DNA from: Aaosphaeria pasadenensis
Lineage: Eukaryota > Ascomycota > Dothideomycetes > Pleosporales
Direction: 5' to 3'
Length of the DNA stretch: 64,000 nucleotides
Assembly (NCBI GenBank): GCA_022813625.1
Contig: JAKLMB010000013.1
Coordinates: forward strand, 372,001 to 436,000
Below the pieces are notes generated by a model that saw nothing but the letters and a program-made list of their open reading frames with translations, had not been told where the DNA came from and ran no database searches. Positions 1 to 11,966 of this stretch are shown in pieces. The translations under genes were made by a program, and so were the position numbers. The first letter of the stretch is position 1. Each line of letters starts with the position of its first letter.

Positions 1-587
1 TCACAGTTTCCACTCTTCCCCTACCGAGCATGTAGATACGGAGTAAGTACTCAAAGTATCTACCTCGTACAAAACTCAAACCTTACTGTGAACAGATCAA
101 AACGACACGAAGAGGTCCATCATCCGCATTCCCCTAGCGCCAACCACCAACCACCTCCTTCTCTACCACCCAATCTCCATCCGAATCAAACACCCACGTG
201 TGCGCTAAATATCCCATCTCGTCTCCCACAAGTCACAACGGTCCGATGCACTAGCACAAACAGTAAGAGAACACCTGACAACCCCAATCTTCCTCAACCG
301 CATCTCGGTGGAGATCTGTAATCGCCTGTCTCCATATCTCCCTGTCTGGCTGTCTGGATTCGTGCCAACGTGGCAGGGTATCTACCGTTATTGGAAGAGC
401 ACATGGATTACCTCGTCGTAGCTTAATTGCACCATCTGCAACTACTGCTATGAGTCTTCCTTCGTCCTTTCCTGGACCAAACTCTCTTGAGCAAATCAAG
501 TCTCTTTCTGATCATTTCCGTCTCGCCTCACTGCTGGACGACCTATCCTGTTTCTTTTCTGGCCTCTCATACTGATTCTCCTTCCCC
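1..587. other. intergenic, downstream of the cupredoxin gene
   Basis: I see no gene here. The few open frames are short, overlap on both strands and show no recognisable protein. The right part (about 490-587) would be the 3' untranslated region of the minus-strand gene that ends at 588. Confidence 0.6.
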
Positions 588-2222
588 TTAGTTCTGCCCC
601 GGTGGCCTCACTGGTGCTTCCAATTCAGCAGTGATGTGCTGCTGGACAGGTCGAGGTTCTGGGCTGTGCATCTCCACTGGTGCGTATTGGTGTTGAGGCT
701 TGTTATCTGCTGGTCTAAATCGCCGTTCGTTAGCATCTGATATAATCGACGTCCAGTGTTTCACCGCTATCTCTGATCCATAGTAAGGGGTGGGGCTCTA
801 CTCACTGTTGTCCTGGGGACATCGCCATCGACATGTGTCCCATCTGCGGACTCGTCCATCCCGACGGATGAGAGTCGGTAGCGTGGTGTTGGCCATACGC
901 CGGCAGCCCGCCGTACTCTGAGAACCTCTGTTGCTGATGCTGTTGCTGTTGCATAGGCGAGAAAGGACCATTGTACGGCGATCCAGGCATATCAGGGAGG
1001 CCTGCGCCGCCGCCTTCGACCCTGTTCACCGTCGCCTCCTTGTTCCTCAGAACCTCCTTGAGCGACTTCGCCCGCCCAACGAAGAAAAACAACGCGGCGG
1101 CAACGACCAGAAAGACGACTCCTCCAACAGCGATACCTGCAATTGCTCCACCGGACAATTTGTGCCCATGGGGTTGCTCGTGGTTGCTGTTTGGCGTCCC
1201 GGTCTCTCCTGGCGTATGCAAGCTCACCGTGCCTTCACGTGGGATGTCCTCGTTGGGCCTGACCATGAAATCCGCATCCGCAGCAGCCTTGATTTGAGCT
1301 GCCAATGTTTGCGTCCCGTTCGGGTTGATCACTCCTACCATCTGCTCACTGCAACACCAGACTGTTAGCTTACGTTCTCAATCGCATCAATGCTAACTCG
1401 TTGCGACTACTATGCTACGCCATGCAACGCCGTTCCATGGTGTAGGGCTAATACAACAACCAACAGGAGACGGCGATATGGCACAACATGGCCTCGCACC
1501 CTCATATAACAGGACAGAATAATGATTGATTACGTACTTTATGCATGAACCAGGCGCACCGCAATAGTAAAAGATCGGCTCCGTGGAGTTGATGGTGAGA
1601 TTCCATATCTTCGGCTATTCATTTTCTTCAAGTCAGCTGTTGTTCCTTTTCTTCAAAGTCTGGGTCCGAAAGAACTCTTGCTTGATTCTTTTTCCCAAGA
1701 TTTTCAACGGCGTATGCGGCGACTTACATTATTGACGTCCGTTAGGTTCTGCCAGTCGGACCAGAATCCGACCTTACCATTCCCAGTGTACTCGTAGGGA
1801 ACACAAGCACTTCCAAACTCGGCCCTAGCCACGGAGTGGTCAAGAGGGTAGAACTCAAACGTCACTTGACAAGAAAAGAGTTAGTCTGGTCGCTGGGCAA
1901 TTCGTCAATGATAGGGGATGATAGGGGAAAACATACCAACATCACCCTCCTTTACATCCTTCAACTCTTGAGGCTCGAACCTGAAGTTGTTCCTCCCAAC
2001 GACGACCGTGTGCACACCATTATTCGAACTCGAACTCGAACTCGAACTCGTTAACGCCGACGGAAATGGGGTCACTAATGATTCCAACGATGACAATGTC
2101 GGTGTCTCTGTTACTGCCGACGTCAATTCTGACGGGCGTGGTGCAACTGCGCTGGTAATGAACTGAGCTCGAGCGGCGCCGACGAGGAAGTGTGCGATTG
2201 ATATCGACACGAATCGGACCAT
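588..2222 (-). CDS. membrane-anchored cupredoxin-domain protein (fungal extracellular serine-rich family)
   Basis: Five exons join in phase: 1937-2222, 1728-1864, 1538-1614, 806-1348 and 588-714, giving 389 residues. All introns are GT-AG. Order: a signal peptide (about residues 1-19), a Ser/Thr-rich stretch whose serine run is encoded by a repeated AACTCG hexamer (near 2026-2050), a cupredoxin fold (about 70-180), a linker, one transmembrane helix (around IAGIAVGGVVFLVVAAALFF) and a Gln/Pro-rich cytoplasmic tail. In the cupredoxin part DHSV and YYC supply the His and Cys that bind copper in related proteins, and QMVGVINP is the family's closing strand. The His usually found just after the Cys is replaced (CGAPGSC). 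The last exon restores an acidic/proline tail ending PVRPPGQN; without it the protein would stop at the donor site at 805. Likely at the cell surface; no enzymatic role can be claimed. Confidence 0.8.
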
Positions 2223-3082
2223 ATTGATCTCTGCGATGTGCCTTCCGTCGAATTACTATTACTGGGCCCGGATGATGCAATTCCCTTTTCCGTTCTCCAA
2301 AAGGTATTCCTTATGGGCCGATAGGTCGAAGCCAACGATGATATTTCGTTTCGTTTCGTTTCGTTTCAAGTCTTCGGGTCGGGAAAGTCGAAGAGGAAGA
2401 ACCAAACCAAATTGGAAGCAGTCACCAAAGAACCATGAAAGGAAATAGACGTGTGAGCGAGAGAGGAAATAGAAAGAAATGGAGACCACAGGCGGATCAG
2501 GAAATCATCCAACTAAATCACATACCTACATACCATGGTCCCCCAAAATCTCACCCGCACTGTACGCATGGATGCATGCGCATCCTGGAATAAACTCTTT
2601 TCTCCCAAAGGCCAGCAAAGCAAGCACCAAATGGTCCACCTCCCATAATGGTAGCAATTCCCAGGCAGTGGCATCGCCCGTGCATGTGCGGTTGCGGCGA
2701 AGGATCCCTGGATTCTGAAATGCCACCACAGTACACAACGCCAGACATCATGTCAGCCCTAGGCCGCCAAAAGGCATTGCACCACGGTGCCACCCCTGCC
2801 GTTGCATCCGTCCTGCGCGCTGCACATAAACACAGCCCAATCCATACCTGGCATACCATAAATAAAAACCCCCGCATCTCGAGAGACTCGACAACACCAA
2901 CAGATAAATGCCGTGAATAAACATTAATCCCGGAGAAGGCAAACGGTTTTTTCGCCTTGCAGGTCTTGAGGTGGTATGGTAAATCTTACATTTAGATCCT
3001 CGTACATTCTCACATATCTATCCCAAACGTCGTACCTTCTGTGATGCATATGTAGTTACTCCCAGCAGGTAATAAATATATT

Positions 3083-3139
<57 letters not shown>

Positions 3140-5906
3140 ACATGTTCATTTCCCTCGTGCTACCTTATCGATGCAAACTTATCACGAACAGCAGCACCCA
3201 AACCAAAGTAAATAAAGAAACACCCCCCCTCAGATAGAAAAACGTACATTTGATCTTGACCCAGCATCTCGGCCCCATATGTCGTGCTCCCCCATACTTA
3301 CATACACTGTTGATACGCAACCGCCCAACTCCCCTCCTCCCACTCTACCCTCTACACCACCTCTAAACTGTGTAGTCACCAATGACCATCCCCTTGCGTC
3401 GCAGCCTCGCACCGCGACCGCACACCGCACCGCCACCCAGGTCTCTCAAATCACACACCCAGGCCAACTACCTACACGCCCAAACAAGCCTCAAAAATAC
3501 CTAATCAAAGGAAAGTGGAGTTCGACTTCGACTCGAATTTCACAAAGGATTCCCATCCACCTCTCATGGTACAAACCAAGCATTGACTTTTCGTCCCATA
3601 GCACCGAGATGCGGTATAGTGCGCCCCGCACAGACGCTCACGAGCGAAGGGGCGAGGGACAGTGTCTCGTGCGAGACTGCGGGTAGCTATGTACTTATGG
3701 GGTAGATAGCTAGAATGGGATGGCATTTTTCATGCGACTGGTACGTGGTTTGCAGGAGCGGGATGGTTGAGCAGTTATCTCCCGCTCTTTTGAGCGCATC
3801 AGACAAAGAACATCCAGTCAATTCTCGTAGGAACATGTATATATCACGATTCCGTGGATTGTTTGGTAATGTACGATAGTATCTGGAAAGCCAATGGTTA
3901 TAGTAAGGCCACCATAACCATAACCACAACCACCAGAACTAGACTACACACAGATACCTACGCCGTAGCCGGTTTTCGAGAGTATGTATGTGTTAGGTAC
4001 AGTACGCACTTTTTACTGCTTTTTACTGCTGAGTAGTGTGTAGTGAGAACCGACTGGACTGGAATGGATTGGAATGACTGTACCCGTACCCACAGTACCA
4101 GCTAGCCAGGTAGCCACGCCGCGTCGCTGACTGGTTTGTTGGTTTGTCAGTTGGGAAGGAGTGGAGGGAAGGGGAGTGGAGTGGAGTGGAGTGGTGTTTT
4201 GGGGGCCAAGTGAGGCTTGATGGTTTGCGTCGAGGGATGGCTGATCGAGCGATGGGGAGGCGCGCTGCTTGGTTTTAGGGTGACTTGAGGATTGAGATGG
4301 GTTGAGGTGAGGTGAGGTGGTTGGGAGATGTATGTATGAGTGTTCGTGTACATAAACATAAGTATATCCCCAATTATCGTACCATATGGTTAAATGCACA
4401 TCACCATCCTCTCCAAAACCAAACGCTCATAGCATAGACGACAATTTCCACATCAAGCTACAAACCCAACTCCGCCTAGACCGCACCCTTAAGCTTCCTA
4501 GATAAATCATCCAAGCTAGGTACTCAGCTGTAGAAACAATAAAGTACTACAAGTACTTGCTGCGGTGCGCGATCATAATATAAAGCAAAGTAAAGCAGAG
4601 GGCGAAATGTGGTATGGTGGTCCTCAGGCGTACCGGTATCCACATCTCACATCCCACAGTCGCGATGTGGATTGAGACCTGCCGCTATTGAGATGAGGCT
4701 GAAGGCTGAAGACACGGGCCGTGAGGCTGAAAAGCAAAATGGGTACGGGTATAAGACGGTGGATGAAGGAGGAATGGTGATGTTTCTCCTGTTAGTTTTC
4801 CGTTGGTGGTTTATAAGGAAGGTTATGTACTCCCCTGTCTACAATAGTAGTAGCAGTAGTAGTAGTAGCATGTATTCTCCCATAAAATAGTAAAGCGCAG
4901 TACGATTGAACGAACGAAGAGTGTCTGAACGCGATCGTAAAACTATCCGGAGAAAATACTGTTCATACTGCTTGCTTCGCATGAAGACCTACCCTTTGCG
5001 TGGTTAGTGTATGTGTGCGCTGTGCGGCGCGGTGCTGTTTACGCCCCCATCCTCCCCGTCCTCCCCTTTTCATTTTTTTCTAGAGCGAAACGAAACGGGA
5101 TGGAACAAATTGACCGATCGGAGGATTGAGAATCGAAAAATTTTGTTTCTTTTGGGAGCTTTTGTGGGGTGGATTATGCGTTGTACGTAGCACACTCGCG
5201 CGAAGAGGATTTGCTAGGTTTGGACGTAGCTTTTATACCCTCATTTGTTCATTCATTCGTTCTATCATCACGCAAGCAAAGACGAGAATGTCACAAAAAT
5301 CACACTTCGAAATCGGTATTGGTAGTTAAGGTACCTAAATTATGTTTATGTTTACACCCTCCTGTTTTCTCTCTCAATTACTCCCTCCCCTTCCTCCCTC
5401 CTGTCCGTTGCCTTGACCCGTGCCTCCCTGTCTGTCCGTCCATACGGTTCCCAGTCGGGAAGAGGCGAGGAACGACGAGCGGGGTTACCTATAAATTTGA
5501 CTTGTTGGGAATTCTTTCCGAAAACGTAAGATGAAAAAAGAGGCTGCGACTCGCGGTTTTTTAGGCCGTCTGGAGTGGGCCTGGGCGTGCGTGTGCGACA
5601 AAGTAGACAAGATGGATTTTTAGTGATTATTGTTTCAAATGGCTTGATTGGTTGGTTTGGTAGAGGGAGGGAGGCTTCTGGTCGGAAGGGGGATGATGTT
5701 GGAGAGGTAGGGAAAGAGAGAGAGAGAGGCATACGGAGGGAGGAAACGAGACTGCACTACGCCGCACCGCACCGCACCGCCGCAGGGCATAGCACAGCAC
5801 CGCGAAACGCCTCGCAATGCTAGGTTAGGTTGGGGAATTGGGAAAACGCCGAGCGAAGGGGAACAGAGAGCTACGATTCCATACTTTCTCTATCAATCTT
5901 CCTCTT
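2223..5906. other. long intergenic stretch with simple repeats
   Basis: About 3.7 kb lies between the 5' end of the cupredoxin gene and the 3' end of HDA1. No open frame has a convincing protein or splice pattern. It holds low-complexity tracts: a TTTCG pentamer run (about 2344-2367), a long CA run (3084-3138), a GTGGA run (about 4174-4193), a TAG/CAG trinucleotide run (about 4845-4870) and ACCGC repeats (about 5760-5783). The left part must contain the cupredoxin promoter and the right part the HDA1 3' UTR. Confidence 0.55.
3084..3138. repeat. (CA)n microsatellite, about 27 units
   Basis: An uninterrupted CA dinucleotide run of about 55 bases lies in the intergenic stretch between the cupredoxin gene and HDA1. 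It is the longest perfect simple repeat I see in the window and would be expected to vary in length between strains. Confidence 0.95.
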
Positions 5907-8900
5907 TCAGAAGGTTCTCTTCATTGGGCTCTTCGGGCTCCGCGGACTGCTAGTGCTCGGCACAGAGAAGAAACCGAGCTGTGGACCCTGGGACGACAGT
6001 CTGGGACTCCTTAAAGGCGTTGCTCTGCCTCCTGCTGCTGCTGCTGCTCCCCCGTTGGGCGACGGGCGAACGTCGATGTCGCTGACCCGGGGGCTGGTGA
6101 ACTCACTAGGTAGAGGCGGGCTCCGCAGCGGTTGGTCTTGTTGTTGGAGTTGTTGTTCTTCCTCTTCAGCGGCGGCCATGCTGAGTTCTTTCATCTCGAG
6201 TTCGTATGCTGTCTTCTTCTCAAGTAGGATCGCTTGCACTTCCTCCATGTGCTCGGCAAGCATCTCGTTCAGGTCGCTGTGGTCCGACTTCTTGAGCTTG
6301 CCGTACTTTCGCCGTATCTTCCGCGTTCGATTGGGGTCCCAGACGTGGTGATTATTCGCCACGAATACCGACGAGTGCTTCGGGGGATGATGTGAGCATT
6401 GTTCCCTGCCAAGCCATGACCATTACTCGGAACTTACCGCATAAAACCAGTTGCCGATGTTGTCGTCCGTTGAGCGTTTAATTGAGTGTATTGGTGTTTG
6501 CGCGACGAAGCCCATGATGTATTGAATACCGGTATCGGGATCCGTGGAGTTTTCTATAGCGAGTGAGCAGGTGCCATATGCTATGGTCGCATTTTGGGAC
6601 CTTACCATGGATACTGAGCATATCCACGAGTCCGAGATATGCAGCGCCAATGCCCAGGAGAAATACTTGCGTAGCATCGTGGGGTCTGCGAGAAAGTTAG
6701 GTTACAGCTTAACTCCACCTGTTGACAATACACACTCGATGTAGTTCTCCCATAGATAAGTCGCTAGTTCTTTTGTTTGCTGCCCTCGCATCTCGGGACT
6801 GTCGGCTTCAACGAGGCCACCGTCATCCTGTCATGACATCAGTCGAGTAAGGTGTAAGAGCTGCTCGTACTACACTCACATCTTCCATATCAACTATTTT
6901 AGGGATATTCACATCGATGACTTCAAACCCTTCTGCGACAGCCCAATCGATATACCGCTTGGAGACATCAGTCTTGGGTCCACGGTCAGCGGATGCACTA
7001 CGAATGAATACCCAGACTTACCAGCCATGTGTTATGTAACTCAGTCTTTCCCGTCATCGGATCGACCATATTCATGACTCCGGGAGGATCATGGAAGATG
7101 ACCAGAAGCGGGCGAGCTTCCATGAAATGTGGGCTTGATGCAAGTCAGTTATGGTAGCACTGATCAAACTGGAATTACCTACGTTGCGATGACATTATAC
7201 TGAAATGTCTCTGAGATCCCAGATCGCTTGATGGTCAGAGGATGCATCGAATGCTCTTCTGCCAATGTTCGACATTGCCACTCCCGAATAATTTCGTGCA
7301 ATCGTCGCGTAGCATCGGAAGTCGGCGTGTTCTTCTCTAGATGTTTTGGGAACATGCATTTCCAGTACTTCGACTGCTCGCGCTTAACTTGCTCAATGGT
7401 ATGGACACAGCTCTCTTTGGGAGGACCAAGGTCTTCAGCAAGTCGATCAGGCGGTTGTAACATTAAGGTTCGTGTGACTGCCAATGCCGATCGTGCAATC
7501 GACCGAAGATTGTACCCTCCTTCCAAACAGACAGCAATCTTGCCTTGGGCTAGACGCATTAACATATGGGTCATGTGTGCATAGCAGGCCGGCGTGACAT
7601 GACAACCTCCTAGAAGATCCCCTTCGGCGGCGTCAAATCCGGCAGAGATGATGACCAGATCAGGGTCGAACTCGCTGGCGATCGGAACGACCACTTCCTG
7701 GAAAGCATAAATATATTCCGCATCTCCCATTCCATGTTCGTCCCACGGAATGTTAACGTTCTTCCCTATTCCTGGACCATCACCGCAATAGTTATAGTCG
7801 GCGTCCGGCATACCAGGATAGAATTTTCCACCTTTGAAGACGTGTAAGGAGATGTACAAAACATTTGGGTCGTTATAGAAGGCATGCTGAACTCCGTTTC
7901 CATGATGCACATCCCAATCCAGAATTAGCACCTTCCGGCACTCGTTCGGAAAGTTCTCCTGGCATACTCTCGCGGCGATGGGGACGTTGTTGAATATGCA
8001 AAAGCCTGATGGTTGGTCGCACTCCGCATGATGTCCTGGTGGACGGATGATTGCGATGGAGTTCCTCACATCTCCGCGAACCACGGCCCTGCATGCTTCG
8101 ATAGCACCACCAGCTGCAAGCCTTGCGGAGTCAAATGTGCTGTTATTGAAGTAGATGGAGTCCATTCCACTCGAAAGCTCTCCTAACTCTTCCTCTGATC
8201 TGTCTGTAGAGGCAGAGTTAGTATCATAGGAAGTTGGTCCGAGAGGCTAACTTACGTTGTAAAGACTCTACAAACTTATAGTGTTCCGGAGTATGTATAA
8301 GGCAAATCTCGCCCCTAGTAGCAGGTCGTGTGTGAATTCTCCAGCATTGCTCATGTTGCGACGACTCCTCGTCGTCATCAGGACCTTGGACAAGGCCGGC
8401 CTCGCGGATCTCCTCAAATATCTCGTGAATGCGCCGAGGATCCTCCGGATGAATGTCATTTTGATTCAGCATAAGTGCTACTGGCTCAGCATGAAACCTC
8501 ATGCGCGAATCATACACCAGTCCAGTCTTGGATGAGGAATACGACAGTGGAGGAAATGTCGGGGGAGGAGGCACGCGGACCTGTACGTAGGACGACGTAG
8601 TGGATGTCACGTCCATCTCATCAGTCTCCATATCTGGTGAGGTATCCCTACTTCGACTGGCTACTGGAGGTCCGTTAAACAGTGACCCAGTATCAGACGA
8701 GTCGGTGGGAATTGGATGTGTATATGCATGTGTTAATTCGCCGTGGCTCAGGATTGGCAGTTCATCTTTAATGGGTGAGAAGCGCGGCTCAAGATTGTCG
8801 CGCAGCGCAAGTTTCGATGGATCAACTGTGTTTGCCAAGTGGTTGCCATTCACTTCTGTAGTCGCCAATACGGATTCATCTCCCATGATAAAGTCTTCGT

Positions 8901-8907
8901 CATCCAT
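5907..8907 (-). CDS. HDA1: class II histone deacetylase HDA1 (HDAC plus Arb2 domain)
   Basis: Eight exons join in phase: 8256-8907, 7183-8203, 7022-7133, 6880-6972, 6736-6827, 6606-6685, 6438-6553 and 5907-6377, giving 878 residues. The deacetylase domain (about residues 130-520) has RPPGHHAECD near 271 and DWDVHHGNG near 313, which hold the active-site histidines and the zinc-binding Asp/His, and the late tyrosine in CLEGGYN. It removes acetyl groups from histone lysines. The Arb2 domain follows (about 555-760, starting around TPHFMEARPLLVIFHDPP), as in yeast Hda1 and Schizosaccharomyces Clr3. The C-terminus is a predicted coiled coil (around EEVQAILLEKKTAYELEMKEL) and a Ser-Pro-rich tail ending SPMKRTF. 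The first 130 residues are acidic and low in complexity. I chose the ATG at 8907; an upstream in-frame stretch has no ATG. The phase of exon 6 was fixed by the Arb2 sequence DATQVFLLGIGAAYLGLVD. Confidence 0.92.
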
Positions 8908-10613
8908 GGCGCCGGCGGTGCCTGACGTGACCAGGCCACCTTCCTGTGTCTGGTATTTGACCTGCGCCTTCACGTGAGTAACAAGGTCATGATAGATATC
9001 GCCAACATGGCGGCAGAGAAAACCACAGCTTTAATCATATGGGAGGGAAAAAGTAGCTGCGCTCTTCTCAATGCGCCGACAAGTTGAGTGCTTCTAAACA
9101 AAGAGGTGCTGTGAAGTGGCCATGATAAGAGAAAAGTAGCGGGGCAGTTGGAACGAGTAAACATGAAAAGAATGAAGATGAAATGATCTAATAGAGAGAA
9201 TAATAGACGTCAGGAAATATGGTAGATGACGTACCTTACTCAGGCGATTTCATAGTAAACGCGAAGTGTCCAGGCCAGGATACGGAGTCTTGATACTTTA
9301 GTGGAGTATCTGCAGCCTGCGCTTACTAGGGAGGAAGTAATTCAAGCACTGTTATTGGCCAGGATTTGGTTCAATTGTGCTTTGCGCAATCTGTTGTTTA
9401 GGTATTGAGTATTGTTGAAGTGATGTCTTGGGATTAAGATACTGGATCGAGGGTTGTGAGGTTTGGAAGCGATAGTTGATAGTGAGACTGCACCACTGAA
9501 AATATCGCCGCTGAAGCAATCCAAGAGGTGACCACAAGTATGATAGGCGTGATCACATAAGGCACTTCCTGATGCTAGTCGTAGAGGCTGCTGGGGTTTC
9601 GCTTGATCACTATAGGGTAAGTAGGGACGAAGTTCGATGAACAACAGATGCGCTTGGAGTTGCATTGGTGCTGACTAATCACACTAGACCACTTATCGCT
9701 AATTAAAACAACCACCCGCAAACAATACCGTCGCAATAGAGCTCTGAGTTGCTGGTCCTGATGCTATCAGATTGCCATATTTGATTGGAATTATCGGCAG
9801 TCAGATTGATCCATATAGCGATCAAGGAAACGAGACGCAGCGCAGCACATCAATCTCTAAAACAGCGATGAAGATGTTCATGAGGAAACTAGGAAAACAG
9901 AAATATAATTACCTTTACTACATCAAAGATATGTGAAGTGGATGCCACGCCTTTAGTATGTTAGAAGGGCAACTCTTACTCTACAATTATCTTCAGTAGG
10001 AATTCTGTTCTCCACGCGTGACCTAATAATAATAAATGTTCTCTGGCTTGCAAATCTCTGCAGAAGTACCAATTGGAAGCCACCTTCTCTTTGGGGCATA
10101 TTTAGACATCAAGCCGCCATTCTCTCCCGTAACTTTCCGAAGCTTTCTGGGGTCTTCGCCCTATGACCGAGCACACGATAACTTTGAGGCGGCCACAATG
10201 CTACTATTCGGAACTTAGCACGAATATCGGCAAGGTTTCCGGAAGTACGTACCCAGCATACCCCATTACCCCAACCTTGACCCGCGTGTAACAGTGATTT
10301 GCCGCGGGAGCTAGACAATGGACGGGAACTAGATCATCGTGGCAGGGGTAGAGCTCATGGACGAGTGGAACTTGTTAGCATGTGCTTTGCAATTGGAGAT
10401 ATGTTTGGCGAGGTTGACGACAGTCTTTTCATTGTTGTTGTTTAATCTACCAGGTTATCCATTTTTCGACGCCACCATATCCCTCCCTCATCGCAATCCG
10501 TTGAAGTGCGTTCAATCATGAAGTAGTGCAACCCGAATGTTAGGCCCACTCTGAAATACTATTAATCCACGTTCTCCTCATAACTTTGACATCGTCGGGC
10601 TCTGTCCTGACTC
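8908..10613. other. intergenic between HDA1 and GAPDH
   Basis: About 1.7 kb lies between the 5' side of HDA1 and the 3' side of GAPDH. The short open frames here (for example minus strand 9342-9665) have no recognisable protein, splice pattern or signal peptide. The stretch is richer in A and T than the genes beside it. It holds the HDA1 promoter at its left edge; otherwise I see nothing in it. Confidence 0.5.
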
Positions 10614-11966
10614 CTAAGCGTGTCCGTCAACCTTGGCAATGTAGACAAGGAGGTCGAGCACACGGCGGGAGTAACCCCACTCGTTGTCGTACCAGGAGAC
10701 GAGCTTGACGAAGTTCTTGTTGAGGGAGATACCGGCCTTGGCATCGAAGATGGAGGAGCGGTTGTCGCCGATCAAGTCAGTGGAGACGATGTCGTCCTCG
10801 GTGTAGCCGAGTATGCCTGGTTACGGAATTAGCATGTGTTCTGAGAGCCTCTTTTTGACTAATTCTCTACTCACCCTGGAGAGAACCCTCGGAGGCCTCC
10901 TTGATGGCCTGCTTGATCTCGTCGTAGGAAGCACCCTTCTCGATGCGGACGGTCAAGTCAACGACGGAGACGTTGGAAGTAGGCACACGCATGGACATTC
11001 CAGTGAGCTTGCCGTTGAGGTCAGGGATGACCTTTCCGACGGCCTTAGCGGCACCAGTGCTGCTGGGGATGATGTTCTGAGCAGCAGTGCGGCCACCACG
11101 CCAGTCCTTGGCGGATGGGCCGTCAACGACCTTCTGGGTGGCAGTGTAGGAGTGGACAGTGGTCATCAAACCCTCGATGATGGTGAACTTGTCGTGGATG
11201 ACCTTGGCGAGAGGAGCCAAGCAGTTGGTGGTGCAAGAGGCGTTGGAGAGGACCTCAACGTCGGACTTGTAGGTCTCGTGGTTGACACCCATAACGAACA
11301 TGGGAGCATCGGCGGAGGGAGCAGAGATGACGACCTTCTTGGCACCACCCTTCAAGTGAGCCTTGGCCTTCTCGGTGGTGGTGAAGACACCAGTGGACTC
11401 GACGACGTAGTATGCGCCAGTCTCACCCCAGGGGATGTTGCTGGGGTCCTTCTCCATGTAGAAGCGGATGGTCTTGCCGTTGACAATCAAGTTGTTGCCA
11501 TCGATCTTGATCTCGCCCTTGAACTGGCCGTGGGTGCTGTCGTACTTGAGCATGTACGCCTATCGTGCAGTGTTAGCCCCGCATCTGTGTAGTAGAGTGT
11601 TCCCTTGGCAAACACTGGCAATGCCTGCCTCGTTGCAGGTATTAACCAGCGCACCAGAGAGAGAGATAAGTAGAGATGATACGTACAGCGTAGTGGGGCT
11701 CAATGAAGGGGTCATTGACGGCGGTGATCTCGACGTCGTTGTGCTCGATGCTGCAAGGAGGGGTCAGCCTGGGTACTTTTGACAACTGCGAGCAAGTCGC
11801 AATTGATGCTGTAGTTAGAACTTACGCGTTACGGAAGACGATCCTGCCAATGCGACCGAAGCCGTTGATTCCGACCTAGATATAGTTGTCAATGGCTGTT
11901 GTGGATGAGGTTGGTGGTGGTGGGGGATTGGTATGTAGGTAGGAGGTAGCTTACCTTGACGACCAT
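10614..11966 (-). CDS. GPD1: glyceraldehyde-3-phosphate dehydrogenase
   Basis: Five exons in phase: 11955-11966, 11826-11875, 11687-11750, 10875-11559 and 10614-10816, giving 337 residues, the usual length. The enzyme oxidises glyceraldehyde-3-phosphate to 1,3-bisphosphoglycerate with NAD+ in cytosolic glycolysis. Exon 2 encodes the NAD-binding start VGINGFGRIGRIVFRN, and exon 4 the catalytic motif SNASCTTNC with the nucleophile at about Cys151. Exon 5 starts at ILGYTEDDIVSTDL. Codon use is strongly biased towards C-ending codons, as expected for a very highly expressed gene. This bias leaves long stop-free frames on the opposite strand that are not genes. The first exon is only four codons long, a common arrangement for fungal GAPDH. 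Confidence 0.97.

Noticed and set aside
10813..11592. A 259-codon plus-strand frame
   Set aside because: It is the antisense of GAPDH exon 4, a highly biased gene.
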